Origin: JBKPCD01 sp046727175
GTDB taxonomy: Bacteria; Acidobacteriota; Vicinamibacteria; Vicinamibacterales; 2-12-FULL-66-21
DNA: 48,804 nucleotides
Direction of reading: 5' to 3'
Assembly: GCA_046727175.1 (NCBI GenBank)
Contig: JBKPCD010000177.1
Coordinates: 1 to 48,804, forward strand
Shown here: one piece after another, positions 1 through 8,359 of the stretch
How the letters are laid out: every line of letters starts with the position of its first letter
Position numbering within the stretch: the stretch's first letter is position 1
Notes under the pieces: generated by a model
Told to the model about the DNA's origin: nothing
What the model saw: only the letters and a program-made list of their open reading frames with translations
Database searches by the model: none
Program-made: the position numbers and the translations under genes

Positions 1-1194
1 CTGCTGGCCCTGCTGGCGGGCCTTGCGATCGGGAAGGCCTGGGAGCGCTACAAGCTGCAGGACGGCCGGTGGGTCGATCGCCGCCGCGCGCGCGAATCCC
101 CGCATTACATGCTCGGGTTGAATTTCCTCGTCGCGAATCAGATCGATTCGGCAATCGAGGAATTGAGCCGCGCGGCGCACGCGGCTGGCGACCCGCTCGA
201 GATCCATCTCATCCTCGGCAATCTCTATCGCGAGAAGGGACAAGTCGGACGCGCGATCCAGGAACATCAGCTTCTGCTGCAGCGGCCGGACCTGCGCAAG
301 CTCGAACACGCGAACGTGCTGCTGTGCCTCGGCCTCGACTACAAGCGCGGCGGCTTCGTTGATCGTGCCGTGGAAGCGTTCACCGAAGTCCTGCGACTCG
401 ATCCCGATAACAAGTACGCGATGGCGAATCTCGAAAAACTGTACGAAGAGCAGCACCAGTGGAACGAGGCGTACGCGGTCCGCCAGAAGCTCGCGCTACG
501 CGACGGAGAGCCCGGCGCGTCACGTCACCACGAGACGCTCGCGTTCCTCGAGAACGAGCTGGGCCTCGAGGCACTGAAACGGATGGAGTACGCCGAGGCG
601 GGACGGCGGTTCGAAGCGGCAATCGACCTCGACCCGAAGAACGCGCCCGCGTACTTGAACCTCGGCGACGTTCGTTTCTATCAGGGGAACGCCGCGGGCG
701 GCATCGCAGCGTGGGAGCAGCTGATCGAGCAGTCACCCGATCGCGCGTACCTGGCCTTTCCCAGGCTCGAGGCGGCCTACCCGAAGGTCGGCGCTCCGGC
801 CAGCTTCCCGAAACTGTGTCAGCGGCTGATCGCTGCAAATCCGCAGGACTGGCGCGCCCGCCTGGCGCTCGCGCGTCACCTCAGCGCGCAGCAACCGTCC
901 CGCGAAGCGCTCGATCTGCTGTTCGAGGCGCTCGTCCACAACCCGCACGCACTTGCCGTGCATCAGGCGATTTGGCAGACACTCTCGACGCTCCAACTTC
1001 CGCCGGCCCTGGTCGATCGCTACGTCGAGCTGACGCGTGACTCGATCTTCTATCTCGACCCGCACATCTGCGTCCGCTGCCGGTACCGGAGCACCGAGCT
1101 GTTGTGGCAGTGCCCGCACTGCCACGAATGGAACACGTTCGTCGAGGAGAGAATCGCACCGGCGAAAGACACGGAAGCGACGCTCACGAGCTGA
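1..1194 (+). CDS. lapB: LapB-like TPR protein with C-terminal rubredoxin-like metal site (5' truncated by window)
   Basis: The frame is open from base 1, so the true start lies upstream. The first ten visible residues are the hydrophobic end of a probable N-terminal membrane anchor (LLALLAGLAIG). They are followed by several tetratricopeptide repeats through the middle, for example around 'PHYMLGLNFLVANQIDSAI' and 'APAYLNLGDVRFYQGNAAGG'. The C-terminus has two CxxC knuckles, 'ICVRC' and 'CPHC', separated by about 11 residues, as in the rubredoxin-type domain of LapB/YciM. In Proteobacteria LapB is an inner-membrane protein whose cytoplasmic TPR domain controls FtsH-dependent turnover of LpxC and so lipopolysaccharide synthesis. 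The same job here is inference. The gene ends at a TGA followed by a 320-bp gap before coaE, which is transcribed toward it. Confidence 0.8.
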   Translation: MLALLAGLAIGKAWERYKLQDGRWVDRRRARESPHYMLGLNFLVANQIDSAIEELSRAAHAAGDPLEIHLILGNLYREKGQVGRAIQEHQLLLQRPDLRKLEHANVLLCLGLDYKRGGFVDRAVEAFTEVLRLDPDNKYAMANLEKLYEEQHQWNEAYAVRQKLALRDGEPGASRHHETLAFLENELGLEALKRMEYAEAGRRFEAAIDLDPKNAPAYLNLGDVRFYQGNAAGGIAAWEQLIEQSPDRAYLAFPRLEAAYPKVGAPASFPKLCQRLIAANPQDWRARLALARHLSAQQPSREALDLLFEALVHNPHALAVHQAIWQTLSTLQLPPALVDRYVELTRDSIFYLDPHICVRCRYRSTELLWQCPHCHEWNTFVEERIAPAKDTEATLTS

Positions 1195-1516
1195 CGGCGG
1201 AAAGTAAGAGCCGGCTATTACGAAGCTGCGCGGCGAAGGAAACGAGCTGGTTTCCATTTTTGTCACCGCCAAGAAGACTGCGAAGGCGCGGTTAGAAGCC
1301 AAGCGGGCGGCTCGGCGCGAAGAGCGCAAGCGCCGCCGTCGAATCGACGCTCGCTCGCGCTGAGGCGCTCCCAATCTACAGCCCGTGTGGAGCCTGGAGT
1401 ACTTCTGTTAGGCATTGAGTGCTGTCGGGCTTCCGCATGTCGCTCTCCGGCGTTTGGCTTTTTTTCGCGTTTCCTCGTTCGCGTACTTCTTACTTCGTAC
1501 TTCTTACTTCATACTT
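1195..1516. other. Intergenic gap between convergent lapB-like gene and coaE
   Basis: No gene with a normal start is visible. A short frame from about 1208 to 1363 ends in a very basic stretch (many R and K, 'RREERKRRRRIDARSR') but has no ATG, GTG or TTG start with a plausible ribosome site, so I do not call it. The right end holds a pyrimidine-rich 7-bp-period array, listed separately. Confidence 0.5.
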
Positions 1517-1518
1517 TC
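1484..1518. repeat. Five-unit heptamer array ending in the coaE stop codon
   Basis: Five consecutive 7-bp units, TACTTCT, TACTTCG, TACTTCT, TACTTCA and TACTTTC, run without interruption into the coaE stop codon (TGA, complement of 1517-1519). Read along coaE, the array begins at the stop codon and extends 3' of the gene. It belongs to the group of locus-specific 7-bp-period arrays described in the findings. Confidence 0.75.
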
Positions 1519-2113
1519 AGTGAGCCGTCAGCAGCTGTTCCAGCACGGCTTTCACCTGTGCGTCGGTCTCCGCGAAGCTGCCGTCCGTCTGTATCACGTA
1601 GTCCGCTCGTCTGACTTTCTCGTCGATCGGCCATTGTGCGTTGAGGCGGTTGAGGGCTTCTTCGCGTGAAAGGTGGTCCCGCGACATGATGCGCCGCAGC
1701 TGTTCCGACGGTGAACAGGCGCAGACGATGACGCAATCGAACTCGTAGTCGTGGCCGGTCTCGTACAGCAGCGGCACGTCGGCGATCGCGACGTGTGTGC
1801 CGGGCGGAAGATTCGCGAGCCACTCCGTGATCCGCTGGTAGACCTCAGGATGGATGATGGCCTCGAGATCGACGCGAGCGGTTCGGTCCGTGAAGATGAT
1901 CGCGCCGAGCGCAGCCCGATCGAGGCTGCCGTCGGGCAGCAGCAGGCCGGAGCCGAAACGCTCGATGATGCGCGCGAGACCGCGCGTGCCTGGCGCCACC
2001 GCATCACGCGCGAGGCGATCCGCATCGATCACGGCCGCGCCGAGCGCCGCAAACCGCGCGAGGCAGTGCGACTTCCCCGTCGCGATCCCGCCTGTCAACG
2101 CCGCACGAACCAT
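1517..2113 (-). CDS. coaE: Dephospho-CoA kinase
   Basis: Phosphorylates the 3'-hydroxyl of dephospho-CoA with ATP, the last step of coenzyme A synthesis, in the cytosol. The 198-residue product matches the usual family length of about 200. The P-loop 'GGIATGKS' sits at residues 8-15, followed by 'VIDADRLARDAV', the acidic substrate-binding segment typical of CoaE. 'PLLYETG' near residue 115 corresponds to the conserved PLLFE motif. The start is an ATG at 2113. It lies downstream of folD on the same strand, but a roughly 200-bp inverted-repeat element fills the space between the two genes, so cotranscription would pass through a strong hairpin. Confidence 0.93.
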   Translation of the reverse strand: MVRAALTGGIATGKSHCLARFAALGAAVIDADRLARDAVAPGTRGLARIIERFGSGLLLPDGSLDRAALGAIIFTDRTARVDLEAIIHPEVYQRITEWLANLPPGTHVAIADVPLLYETGHDYEFDCVIVCACSPSEQLRRIMSRDHLSREEALNRLNAQWPIDEKVRRADYVIQTDGSFAETDAQVKAVLEQLLTAH

Positions 2114-2116
2114 AGC

Positions 2117-2320
2117 GAGGTTCTCGGTTCTCGGTTCTCGGTTCCCCGGTTCTTTGTTCCCCGGTTTCTGGTTCGGGTAGTCTCGAAGCGTCGAACCCTC
2201 GAACCCGGAACCGAGAACGGAGAACGCTTCTCAGCGCTCGCCGGGCCCCACCCCCGCTCCCTGCGGCTCGACTCGCCTTCGCTCGCTCGCCGCGGCCGCA
2301 GGCGCTGAACCGAGAACCTC
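2117..2320. repeat. Inverted-repeat element filling the folD-coaE gap
   Basis: A perfect 14-bp inverted repeat, GAGGTTCTCGGTTC at 2117-2130 and its complement at 2307-2320, bounds about 204 bp. The left arm continues as a 7-bp-period array (GGTTCTC repeated). A second internal arm at about 2208-2227 is again complementary to it. The right arm overlaps the folD stop codon (complement of 2319-2321), and the left arm ends 3 bp from the coaE start. The centre, about 2244-2306, holds a GC-rich sequence (CTTCGCTCGCTCGCCGC) that recurs inside pilP. No open frame looks coding. MITE-like or REP-like in form; no target duplication was seen. Confidence 0.7.
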
Positions 2321-3248
2321 ACAGTTCGCGCCGCGCCTGCGCGGCGACGACCGTGTTCTTCAACAACATCGCGATCGTCAGCGGACCCACACCGCCGGGG
2401 ACGGGCGTCAGCGCGCCCGCGCGTTCGGCCACCGACGGGTGGACGTCGCCGACGACGATCGACCCGCGGCGTTCGAGGGCGGCAAGACGAGGTGAGCCCG
2501 GTTCGAACACCGTCCTCGCGAACGCGGCGTCTCGCACCGACGACGTGCCGACGTCGATCACGGTTGCGCCGGGTTTCACGAACCCGGGAGTGACGAAGCC
2601 GGGCCGCCCGATCGCCGCAACGAGAATGTCGGCGGTTGCAGCGACGGCCGGCAGATCGGGTGTCTTGGAATGGCAAATCGTTACCGTCGCGTCCCGGTGG
2701 AGCAAGAGCATCGCCATCGGCTTGCCAACGATCTCGCTGCGCCCGATGATGACGGCGTGGGTGCCGGCGATCGGGATCCCGCTGCGATCCAGCATTTCGA
2801 TGATCCCGGAAGGCGTGCAAGGCTTCAGGAGCGCGCGCCCCTGTACCAGCCGTCCCACATTGAGGGGATGGAACCCGTCGACGTCCTTCGCCGGGTCGAT
2901 GGCATCGAAGATACGCTGGGCGGCCCCCTTCCCCATTGCGGCCGGCAGCGGTGACTGGACGAGGATCCCGTCGTGCACGTCGCTCGCGTTGAGGCGCATG
3001 ACGAGCGTCAGCACTTCGTCGAGCGCCGCGGTTGCGGGTAGGCGATGCAGATCCACGCGCAGACCGGACTCGGTCCCCGCTCGAACCTTGTTGCGAACGT
3101 AGATCTCGGAGCCCGGATCTTCCCCGACGAGCACGATTCCGAGACACGGCGGTCGGCCGGCGTGCCCTTTGAACGCGTGCAGCCCGGGTTCAACCGACTC
3201 ACGTATCGCGGCGGCGACCGCCTGACCGTCGAGGATGCGCGCGCTCAC
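2319..3248 (-). CDS. folD: Methylenetetrahydrofolate dehydrogenase / methenyl-THF cyclohydrolase
   Basis: Bifunctional folate enzyme that interconverts 5,10-methylene-THF, 5,10-methenyl-THF and 10-formyl-THF using NADP, in the cytosol. The sequence shows the catalytic Tyr-Lys segment 'SEIYVRNKVRAG', 'QSPLPAAM', 'KPCTPSGIIEML', the nucleotide-binding 'GRSEIVGKPMAMLL', 'DVGTS', and the C-terminal 'TPVPGGVGPLTIAMLL'. The start chosen is the GTG at 3248 (protein begins VSARILDGQAVA), which gives about 309 residues, close to the family norm of 280-300. The frame runs open further upstream, but that part overlaps the preceding gene. It follows the channel gene by 4 bp, so the two are probably cotranscribed. 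Confidence 0.93.
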   Translation of the reverse strand: MSARILDGQAVAAAIRESVEPGLHAFKGHAGRPPCLGIVLVGEDPGSEIYVRNKVRAGTESGLRVDLHRLPATAALDEVLTLVMRLNASDVHDGILVQSPLPAAMGKGAAQRIFDAIDPAKDVDGFHPLNVGRLVQGRALLKPCTPSGIIEMLDRSGIPIAGTHAVIIGRSEIVGKPMAMLLLHRDATVTICHSKTPDLPAVAATADILVAAIGRPGFVTPGFVKPGATVIDVGTSSVRDAAFARTVFEPGSPRLAALERRGSIVVGDVHPSVAERAGALTPVPGGVGPLTIAMLLKNTVVAAQARREL

Positions 3249-3252
3249 GCCG

Positions 3253-4359
3253 TCACCTGACCGCGCGCGCGGACTGCCCCGCTGCCGCTTCCAACTCGCG
3301 AAGGTTCTCGGTGCGGCCGAGCACGACCAGATAGTCCCCCGCATGCATCACGGCGTCCGGCGGCGGGTTGAATTCCATTCGGCCGTCGGCGTGCTGGATC
3401 CCGACGACGACCACGCCAAACCGCTGACGCAGGTTGGCGTCCACGATTGTCCGGTTCGCGAGCGACGCTCCCTGCGTGATGTGGACCTGCTCCATGCTCA
3501 GCTCGAGATTCTCGGAACTCGTCGCCAGCTGCACGAAATCGACGACCGCGGGCCGTAGCGCGGTCTGCGCGAGCTGCAACCCGCCGATCTGGTACGGCGA
3601 CAGCACGCGATCGGCACCCGCCCGCACCAGCTTCGTGCGCGCATCCTCCGTCTCTGCGCGGCCGATGATGAACAGGTGAGGGTGGAGCAACCGCGCGGTC
3701 AGCACCGCGTACACGTTTTCCGCGTCAGTGCTGACGGCAGCTATGAATCCTCGGGCACGCTCGATTCGCACATGCCGGAGGACCTGTTCGCTGCTGGCGT
3801 CGGCTTCGACCGCGAGATATCCCAAGTCGATGGCTTCCTGCATGCGCTCGGGATCGCGCTCGATGATCACGAACGGCACACCCTGGCGCGCGAACTCTTG
3901 CGCGATAATGTGTCCCATCCGGCCGAAGCCGCACACGATGAAATGCTTGTCGAGATCGTCGAGCATGCGGTTACGACGGCGGCGGAGCCAGCGCTCCTGG
4001 AGATCTCCCTCGACCAGGCGCGCCATGAAGAACGAGAAGGTGTAGAGGACGGTCGCCACGCCGACCGTCAGCACTACCATCGTGAAGAACTCGCCGGCGC
4101 GCGAGAGTGGATGAACTTCCTTGTATCCGACGGTCGTCACCGAGATGACCGTCATGTAGAGCGAGTCCCAGAGGTTCCAGCCTTCGATGAGGCTGTAGCC
4201 GAGCGTCCCGCCGACGATCACCGCGCCGAGCAGGGCAGCCGACAGTCGCCACCCCGCCCACCACGGCGAACTGCGGCCTGACGGCGGCGCCATCGAGTGC
4301 GCGGCGACGTCCGGCCCACGATGGTCGTTGCGCGCGCGCGGGCTGTCGGGAATCGTCAA
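3253..4359 (-). CDS. Potassium channel / TrkA-N (RCK) domain protein
   Basis: Predicted potassium channel subunit: two membrane helices flanking a pore loop (residues about 38-115), then a cytosolic RCK domain. The NAD-binding TrkA-N motif 'FIVCGFGRMGHIIAQEF' is near residue 140, and a TrkA-C domain follows to the end ('ASLANRTIVDANLRQRFG'). The pore loop reads 'TTVGYKEVHPLS'. The selectivity filter therefore keeps TVGY but has Lys-Glu where classical channels have Gly-Asp. The TTG at 4359 has a GGAG about 5 nt upstream; an ATG at 4293 is an alternative start that shortens the cytosolic N-terminus. It sits 4 bp before folD, with no obvious metabolic link. Confidence 0.85.
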   Translation of the reverse strand: MTIPDSPRARNDHRGPDVAAHSMAPPSGRSSPWWAGWRLSAALLGAVIVGGTLGYSLIEGWNLWDSLYMTVISVTTVGYKEVHPLSRAGEFFTMVVLTVGVATVLYTFSFFMARLVEGDLQERWLRRRRNRMLDDLDKHFIVCGFGRMGHIIAQEFARQGVPFVIIERDPERMQEAIDLGYLAVEADASSEQVLRHVRIERARGFIAAVSTDAENVYAVLTARLLHPHLFIIGRAETEDARTKLVRAGADRVLSPYQIGGLQLAQTALRPAVVDFVQLATSSENLELSMEQVHITQGASLANRTIVDANLRQRFGVVVVGIQHADGRMEFNPPPDAVMHAGDYLVVLGRTENLRELEAAAGQSARAVR

Positions 4360-4377
4360 GCACGCTCCGGATCCAAC

Positions 4378-4565
4378 CTAGACCGGGGGGCTTCGCCCGG
4401 CCGGACCCCCCATCCCACCCCACCGCACAAGATAGGTGCGGTGGGGGCCCCGGATCGCCGTCGCTGGCGGGTCGGGGTCCCCGGCGCGCGTTTTGTGCGC
4501 GCTGGGGTGAGGCGACCCCTTCGCCCCGCTCCGCTCCGGCGGGGCACGCCTTCGGCGCGCCACAG
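4378..4565. repeat. Composite GC-rich repeat: family B interrupted by two family A hairpins
   Basis: On the minus strand this reads as a copy of the family B repeat also found at 19009-19107 and 42069-42165 (shared blocks GCCGGAGCGGAGCGGGGC, CAGCGACGGCGAT, GCGAAGCCCCCCGG). It is broken by two hairpins of family A: CCCCACCGCAC (4418-4428) with GTGCGGTGGGG (4436-4446), a perfect 11-bp stem, and CCCCGGCGCGC (4479-4489) with GCGCGCTGGGG (4496-4506). The gap between the permease and channel genes (4360-4598) holds no plausible gene. Confidence 0.75.
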
Positions 4566-4598
4566 CGGAAAGGAAGCGCGTGTGGATAAATCGCGCGC

Positions 4599-6296
4599 CT
4601 ACTTGCGTGAAGACCGTCCAAGGATCAGACCGACCGCTGTTACCGCTGCGCCGCCGAGAAGGATCTTCAGTCCGAAGGCATCGGCAATTTGCGGATTGAC
4701 GTGCATGCCGAGGTAATTCAGCACGGCATCGAGCTCCGACCACTTCGCCAGATCCTCGTTCGTCACGCCCCAGATCGTCAGGAAGGCGAGCAGCGTGATG
4801 CAGAACCCGTTGAACAGCAACATGTAGCCGCCCATCGTCAGGAAATTGGCGAGGCTCTGCGAGCCGGTTCGCGCCGTGGCTTCGGCGCGGTCGACTAGCG
4901 GACTGTGCGTGCGGCCGTAGAACCAGTAGATGATCATGCCGACGTCGAGCCATCCCAGGAAGCGGACCCACGTCATGACCGACAGGCTGACCATCAGGTA
5001 CACGCACGACAACACGCCGAGCACCGGGAGGATCGATCCCCCGGGCACCTTGAACGGCCGGTTCGCGTCCGGCCGTCTGGCGCGCAGGACGATCACGGCC
5101 AGTGACACGACGACGAACGCAAACAGCGTCCCGATGCTGGTCATTTCGCCGAGGATCTGGATCGGAACGAAGCCGGCAACGAGCGCCACGATCGTGCAGG
5201 TGATGATCGTCGTGATGTACGGCGTGCGGAATTTCGGATGGACCTTGCTGACCCCGGCCGGCAGAAGCTGGTCTCGGCTCATCGAGAAGAAGATGCGAGG
5301 CTGGCTCATGAGCATGACCAGCAGCACGCTCGTGATGCCCGCGACCGCTCCGGCGGAGACGAGCCCGGCTGCCCAATCCTGACCGATCCTGGCCAGCGCG
5401 TAACCGACCGGCGCGTTGAGGAACTGCGGATCGCTCTTGTACTGGACGACGGGCACGATGCCGCTGAGAATTCCCGACACGAGGAGGTACAGAATCGTAC
5501 AGATGATCAGGGACGCAATAATCCCGATTGGCAGATCCCGCCTTGGATTCTGCGCCTCCTCGGCCGTCGTCGACACGGCGTCGAACCCGATGTACGCGAA
5601 GAACACGACTGCGGCGCCGGTCATCATCCCCGAAAAACCATATGGCATGAAGGGGGACCAGTTGCCGGGATCCACGTATTTAACGCCGACGACAATGAAG
5701 AAGAGGACGGCGGCGAGCTTGACGGCGACCATCACGGCGTTGAATCGTGCGCTCTCTCGTACGCCGATCACGAGCAGCACCATGATGCTGAGCACGATGA
5801 TGATCGCGGGCAGGTTGACGACTGAGCCGAGCTCCGGGTTCGGCGCAGCAGTCATCCAGGTCGGCAAGTGCAGCCCGAATCCCGCCAGGATCCGCTGAAA
5901 ATAGCCGCTCCATCCGACGGCAACGGTCATCGACCCGACGGCGTACTCGAGAATCAGGTCCCAACCGATCATCCAGGCGAAGATCTCGCCGAGCGTGGCG
6001 TAGGCGTACGTGTATGCGCTGCCGGAGATTGGGATCATCGCAGCGAATTCCGCATAACACAGTGCCGCGAAGCCGCACGCCAGACCGGCGGCGACATAGG
6101 AGAGGACGATGGCCGGGCCCGCCTGATTCGCCGCCGCGGTTCCCGTCAGGACGAAGATGCCGGTTCCAATGATGGCCCCGATGCCGAGGAGCGTGAGGTC
6201 CGTCGCCGTGAGCGTCCGCTTCAGCGCCTTCGTTCCATGTTCGACATCGCCGACCAGCTGCTCGATCGTCTTCGTCTTCAGGAGATTCGAATCCAT
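4599..6296 (-). CDS. APC-family cationic amino-acid transporter
   Basis: Inner-membrane amino-acid permease of the APC superfamily. The 565-residue product carries about 12-14 hydrophobic segments. It opens with a short cytosolic N-terminus followed by the family signature 'GIGAIIGTGIFVLTG' (TM1), which forms the substrate site. 'SGSAYTYAYATLGE' and 'GFDAVSTTAEEAQNP' are the TM3 and TM6 motifs typical of the CAT/YfnA group. Substrate is not determinable from the sequence. The gene starts with ATG at 6296 behind a GGAGGGTGA ribosome site. A TATAAT on the minus strand (complement of 6345-6350), overlapping the thiE stop codon, may be the -10 of its promoter. Confidence 0.88.
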   Translation of the reverse strand: MDSNLLKTKTIEQLVGDVEHGTKALKRTLTATDLTLLGIGAIIGTGIFVLTGTAAANQAGPAIVLSYVAAGLACGFAALCYAEFAAMIPISGSAYTYAYATLGEIFAWMIGWDLILEYAVGSMTVAVGWSGYFQRILAGFGLHLPTWMTAAPNPELGSVVNLPAIIIVLSIMVLLVIGVRESARFNAVMVAVKLAAVLFFIVVGVKYVDPGNWSPFMPYGFSGMMTGAAVVFFAYIGFDAVSTTAEEAQNPRRDLPIGIIASLIICTILYLLVSGILSGIVPVVQYKSDPQFLNAPVGYALARIGQDWAAGLVSAGAVAGITSVLLVMLMSQPRIFFSMSRDQLLPAGVSKVHPKFRTPYITTIITCTIVALVAGFVPIQILGEMTSIGTLFAFVVVSLAVIVLRARRPDANRPFKVPGGSILPVLGVLSCVYLMVSLSVMTWVRFLGWLDVGMIIYWFYGRTHSPLVDRAEATARTGSQSLANFLTMGGYMLLFNGFCITLLAFLTIWGVTNEDLAKWSELDAVLNYLGMHVNPQIADAFGLKILLGGAAVTAVGLILGRSSRK

Positions 6297-6343
6297 TCAC
6301 CCTCCAGTGAATCACCCCGACGGGCTGCTGGCAAAAACCGGCA

Positions 6344-6940
6344 TTATACCTTGAACGGACGGGCTGGCAGCGCTGACACGAACGCGCGTACGCGCTGTTC
6401 GATGTCGTCGGTGAGGAGGTCCGAGATGACAGCCACCGCCGCCGCGCCGGCCGCGATCACATCGGGGGCGCGCTCGAGTGTGATCCCGCCGATCGCGACG
6501 ATCGGCTTGCCGCGTCCGGAGGCGTACGCCACGAGATCCAGGCCGCGCGCGTCGTAGCCCGTGTCCTTGGTTGCGGTCGTGAAGATCGGACCGACGGCAA
6601 CGTAGCTCGCCGACGTCGAAAGCGCTGCATCGACCTGCTCGCGGGTATGCGTCGAGAGGCCGACGATCGCGTGCTCACCGACAACCGCTCGCGCCGCTTC
6701 GACCTCGAGATCCTCCTGGCCGACATGGACGCCGTCGGCGTCGGCCATTCGCGCGATATCGGCGCGGTCGTTGACGATCACGCGCGCCCCATGCACGCGA
6801 GCAACTCGCACGATCTGATCAGCCAGCGAAAGAAACGCTGACGTGTTTCCTTGCTTCCACCTGACCTGCAGCAACCGCGCGCCGCCGCGCAGGCAGGCGC
6901 CCACGACGTCACACGGCTCGAGGCCGCGCGCATCACACAC
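6344..6940 (-). CDS. thiE: Thiamine-phosphate synthase (start uncertain)
   Basis: Joins the thiazole and pyrimidine halves of thiamine into thiamine phosphate. A TIM-barrel product with 'GGARLLQVRWK', 'VIVNDRADIARMADADGVH', 'GLSTHT', 'YVAVGPIFTTATK' and 'PIVAIGGI', all in ThiE order. The first in-frame canonical start is the GTG at 6940, giving 198 residues. Yet the conserved first beta strand, 'LYAIID', is encoded just upstream (6941-6964) in the same frame, directly after the accC TAG at 6971-6973, with no ATG, GTG or TTG available. The true start may be an ATC at 6967, or the stop may be read through. ThiE identity is firm; the N-terminus is not. Confidence 0.85.
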   Translation of the reverse strand: MCDARGLEPCDVVGACLRGGARLLQVRWKQGNTSAFLSLADQIVRVARVHGARVIVNDRADIARMADADGVHVGQEDLEVEAARAVVGEHAIVGLSTHTREQVDAALSTSASYVAVGPIFTTATKDTGYDARGLDLVAYASGRGKPIVAIGGITLERAPDVIAAGAAAVAVISDLLTDDIEQRVRAFVSALPARPFKV

Positions 6941-6970
6941 GACTGTGTCGATGATCGCGTAGAGGATGGC

Positions 6971-8347
6971 CTACACTGCCTCAGCCAGCCGGCCACCACC
7001 GCCCTGCTTCTGCACCAGGAACCGTTCCATGAATCCGGTATGCAGGCGGCCGGCGACGAAGTCCGGATCGTTCAGAATGCGGAGGTGCAGTGGAATCGAT
7101 GTGCGGATCCCTTCGATGACTGTCATCTCGAGCGTGCGCCGCATACGGGCGAGCGCCTCCTGGCGGTCGCGTCCGTGCACGATGATTTTGGCGATCAACG
7201 AGTCGTAGTACGGCGGAATCGTGCACTCGGAGTGCGCGAACGTATCCACTCGAACGCCAGGACCGCCTGGCACGCTGAAGGCGTGAATGACGCCGGGCGA
7301 AGGAGCGAAGGTCTCGGAATCTTCGGCATTGACGCGGCATTCGATCGAGTGGCCCGTGAACGTCACCTCACCCTGTTTGAACGACAGCCGCTCGCCGGCC
7401 GCAATCCGGATCTGCTCCTTGACGATGTCGACGCCGGTGACGAACTCGCTCACGGGGTGTTCCACCTGAAGGCGCGTGTTGACTTCGAGGAAGTAGAAGT
7501 TCCCCTTGTCGTCCAGCAGGAACTCGAAGGTGCCGGCGTTCGTGTACTGGACTGCGCGGGCCGCATCGACAACGCTGCTCCCGAGCCTGCGGCGCATCTT
7601 CTCCGTCAATGCGACCGACGGTGCTTCCTCGATCAGTTTTTGATGCCTTCGCTGGATCGAGCACTCGCGTTCCCCCAGATGGACGACTGCGCCATGGTGA
7701 TCACCGAGTACCTGCACTTCGATGTGCCTCGGCTTCTCGACGTACTTTTCGAGATAGACGTCGCCGACGCCGAATGCCGCTTCGGCTTCGCGCTGCGCCG
7801 TCTTGAGTGACTTGCCGAGATCCGCCGCCGCGCGAATCACCCGCATCCCGCGGCCGCCGCCCCCGGCGACCGCCTTGATAATGACGGGGTATCCGAGGTC
7901 GCGCGCGACCTTCAGCGCCTTCTCTTCGCTGTCGATCGGACCGTCGCTGCCGGGCAGGACCGGAATGCCCGCCTTGCGCATCGCTCGCCGCGCCCGAGCC
8001 TTGTCCCCGAGCAACCGGATGACGTTCGGCGCCGGACCGATGAATCTGATGTGACAGGCCTCGCACACTTCCGCCAGGTACGCGCTCTCGGACAGGAACC
8101 CGTACCCCGGATGAATCGCGTCGGCCCCGGTGATCTCCGCCGCGCTCAGTACCGCGGGTACGCTCAGGTAACTGTCCGCGCTCCGCGCCGGGCCAATGCA
8201 GACGTCCTCGTCCGCGAAGCGCACGTGAAGCGAGTTCTCGTCCGCCTCGGAGTACACGGCGACGGTCTTGATTCCCAGCTCCCGGCACGCGCAGATGATC
8301 CGCAGCGCGATCTCGCCACGGTTGGCTATCAGGATTTTTTTGAACAT
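6971..8347 (-). CDS. accC: Acetyl-CoA carboxylase biotin carboxylase subunit
   Basis: ATP-dependent carboxylation of the biotin on AccB, the first half-reaction of acetyl-CoA carboxylase in fatty-acid synthesis. The 458 residues match the family length. Visible motifs: 'KILIANRGEIALRI' at the N-terminus, 'HPGYGFLSE', the glycine-rich ATP loop 'KAVAGGGGRGMRVI', 'ERECSIQRRHQKLIEEAPS', 'FLEVNTRLQVEHPVSE' (active-site Glu and Arg) and 'GHSIECRVNAED'. It lies 12 bp after accB on the same strand in the usual accB-accC order. Its stop codon TAG is followed without a gap by the thiE coding frame. Confidence 0.95.
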   Translation of the reverse strand: MFKKILIANRGEIALRIICACRELGIKTVAVYSEADENSLHVRFADEDVCIGPARSADSYLSVPAVLSAAEITGADAIHPGYGFLSESAYLAEVCEACHIRFIGPAPNVIRLLGDKARARRAMRKAGIPVLPGSDGPIDSEEKALKVARDLGYPVIIKAVAGGGGRGMRVIRAAADLGKSLKTAQREAEAAFGVGDVYLEKYVEKPRHIEVQVLGDHHGAVVHLGERECSIQRRHQKLIEEAPSVALTEKMRRRLGSSVVDAARAVQYTNAGTFEFLLDDKGNFYFLEVNTRLQVEHPVSEFVTGVDIVKEQIRIAAGERLSFKQGEVTFTGHSIECRVNAEDSETFAPSPGVIHAFSVPGGPGVRVDTFAHSECTIPPYYDSLIAKIIVHGRDRQEALARMRRTLEMTVIEGIRTSIPLHLRILNDPDFVAGRLHTGFMERFLVQKQGGGGRLAEAV

Positions 8348-8359
8348 GAGGAGTCGGTG

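Noticed and set aside
1208..1363. Short basic open frame between lapB and coaE
   Set aside because: No ATG, GTG or TTG start with a ribosome site and no recognised family; the basic tail alone is not enough.
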